From: Pyrinomonadaceae bacterium
GTDB taxonomy: Bacteria > Acidobacteriota > Blastocatellia > Pyrinomonadales > Pyrinomonadaceae
DNA: 7,250 nt
Direction of reading: 5' to 3'
Assembly: GCA_026786155.1 (NCBI GenBank)
Contig: JAJAYR010000392.1
Location: forward strand, 1 to 7,250
The position numbers were made by a program, and so were the translations under genes. Positions 6,489-7,250 of the stretch are shown one piece after another. Position 1 is the stretch's first letter, and every line of letters begins with the position of its first letter. Under the pieces are notes generated by a model that was not told the origin of the DNA, searched no databases, and saw nothing but the letters and a program-made list of their open reading frames with translations.

Positions 6489-6510
6489 CGTTCTAGTGTT
6501 TAGAAATTTT

Positions 6511-6516
6511 AAGGAG
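6511..6516 (+). promoter_or_regulatory. Strong ribosome binding site AAGGAG
   Basis: A canonical AAGGAG lies 11 nt before the ATG at 6528. Most genes to the left lack such a site, so it supports this gene being real and fixes its start. Confidence 0.7.
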
Positions 6517-6527
6517 AAGTAAAAAAT

Positions 6528-7058
6528 ATGAAAAAACACATTTTCGGTTTGGCAGTTTTTAGTTTCATCGTCGGCGCGGCGGCAGTCGTTTATGGATTTC
6601 TAAATGTGCTGTTTCCCGTTCCCAATTCAAATTACGTTTTCGCGCCGGAATATATTCCGGCAGAGAGAACGAATTGCAAAATGATACGGGAATTAGAACA
6701 GTCAGAAGTTAAATCGCCGGTTGTTACGCAAGCGGTGTTTAATTTAAACACAAAAAGGTTCTATTGGAATTTGGTGAACTCGGAAACAGCCGACTCAATT
6801 GTTTTACATTTTTTTATCAGCGATGAAAAAGGAACTCGTTACATAGATTCCGTGTCGGCTAAAAGTTTAATTGGCGAAGGAGAATTAAATTCTTCTCCCT
6901 CTTATATGAAGCTAGGAAAATTCGTTGTTCAAACAAATTTATATTTTATTCCTGAATATGCTCGAACTTCGACGTTTTATGACTCTTATCATAAAAGCCC
7001 AAAAATAAAATTTGACGTTAGAAATGCAGTTCCCGTAACAATTGATTACGGCAAATAA
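6528..7058 (+). CDS. Unrecognised membrane-anchored or secreted protein, AT-rich gene
   Basis: I do not recognise this 176-residue protein. It starts MKKHIFG and has one hydrophobic stretch at about 5-29, which could be an uncleaved anchor or a signal peptide. The rest is soluble and looks rich in beta strands (for example 66-98 and 130-142), with many aromatic residues and one cysteine outside the hydrophobic stretch (Cys50). No catalytic motif is evident. The gene is clearly AT-richer than its left neighbours: hand counts give 22/60 GC at 6781-6840 and 15/60 at 6901-6960, against 33/60 at 5761-5820 in the permease. That suggests a different origin or weak codon selection. It has its own strong ribosome binding site and is closed by a terminator, so it is probably a single-gene unit. 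The following gene also encodes an exported protein. Confidence 0.8.
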   Translation: MKKHIFGLAVFSFIVGAAAVVYGFLNVLFPVPNSNYVFAPEYIPAERTNCKMIRELEQSEVKSPVVTQAVFNLNTKRFYWNLVNSETADSIVLHFFISDEKGTRYIDSVSAKSLIGEGELNSSPSYMKLGKFVVQTNLYFIPEYARTSTFYDSYHKSPKIKFDVRNAVPVTIDYGK

Positions 7059-7088
7059 AACATCCAAAAATAATTTCTAAAAACCTGC

Positions 7089-7159
7089 AAGTCTGTTTTT
7101 CGCCTTCGTTCTTCTCGAAAAGTTACGAAGTTACACGAAAGGCAGACTTTTTATTTTCT
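7089..7159 (+). terminator. Intrinsic terminator with a long compound stem
   Basis: AAGTCTG-TTTTTCG (7089-7102) pairs with CGAAAGG-CAGACTT (7136-7149) as a 14-bp stem with two G-U pairs. Inside it, CTTCGT (7104-7109) pairs with ACGAAG (7125-7130), and a small CTT/AAG tip may form within that. The tract TTTTTATTTT follows at once. It lies 30 nt after the stop of the unknown gene and before the lipoprotein gene, and so should end the former transcript. The opposite strand has no equivalent U-run, so it acts mainly rightward. It is longer and more branched than a typical terminator. Confidence 0.78.
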
Positions 7160-7176
7160 TTGAGAGGACAATTTTT

Positions 7177-7250
7177 ATGAAAAAGATTTCGGTTGGATTA
7201 TTTATTTGCTCGTTGATGTTTTCGGCTTGCAGTTCATATACTTCAAGCAC
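7177..7250 (+). CDS. Lipoprotein, N-terminal fragment (3' end outside the window)
   Basis: Only the first 24 codons are present. The sequence MKKISVGLFICSLMFSACSS is a lipoprotein signal peptide: a Lys pair, a hydrophobic core, and a lipobox-like FSAC with Cys18 as the probable lipidated residue. Phe at the -3 position is less usual than Leu but tolerated. A Ser/Thr-rich stretch (SSYTSS) follows, as is common after the lipid anchor. GAGAGG at 7162-7167 lies 9 nt before the ATG and supports the start. The upstream terminator implies that it is transcribed separately or by readthrough. The mature domain, and so the function, is unseen. Confidence 0.75.
   Translation, partial: MKKISVGLFICSLMFSACSSYTSS

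Larger units (their letters stand above)
6116..6527. other. Gene-free interval of 412 bp
   Basis: No supportable gene was found. The first 170 bp contain only a 35-codon ORF (6136-6243) with no ribosome binding site or recognisable motif. The centre holds the REPIN-like inverted repeat, and the last 70 bp hold a possible promoter and a strong ribosome binding site for the next gene. No clear intrinsic terminator follows the permease. Confidence 0.6.

Overview
The window looks like chromosomal DNA from an environmental bacterium of moderate GC content. Gene style (a secreted FKBP, PgpA, a Thermotoga-like CorA, a NatA/NatB-type ABC exporter) and intergenic palindromes built on GCAAGCG/CGCTTGC arms suggest Acidobacteriota, perhaps Blastocatellia/Pyrinomonadales. 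That placement is inferred from general style, not from a marker gene. No rRNA, tRNA, CRISPR array or transposase gene was seen.

Left part (1-3294): a minus-strand pair encodes a secreted FKBP-type peptidyl-prolyl isomerase and, 14 nt downstream, a membrane-anchored alpha/beta hydrolase that runs off the left edge. A 138-bp divergent region separates this pair from plus-strand pgpA (phosphatidylglycerophosphatase A), which has a clear extended -10 box upstream. pgpA converges on minus-strand corA, a CorA-type Mg2+/Co2+ channel with an intact GMN filter.

Middle part (3295-6115): a NatA/YhaQ-type ABC ATPase and a NatB/YhaP-type permease probably form one exporter, but the locus is disturbed in three ways. 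First, the ATPase has no usable start codon in frame with its conserved N-terminus; an ATG 14 nt upstream of that frame would be joined to it by one extra base. Second, a 75-residue antitoxin-like gene lies between ATPase and permease, and an ORF overlapping its stop as ATGA closes after 13 codons, so a partner toxin may have been lost. Third, a cluster of four short GC-rich hairpins lies just before the permease.

Right part (6116-7250): a 412-bp gene-free stretch holds a 143-bp inverted pair of 36-nt palindromic units (REPIN- or MITE-like). It is followed by an AT-rich gene for an unrecognised membrane-anchored or secreted protein, a long-stemmed intrinsic terminator, and the first codons of a lipoprotein gene that leaves the window.
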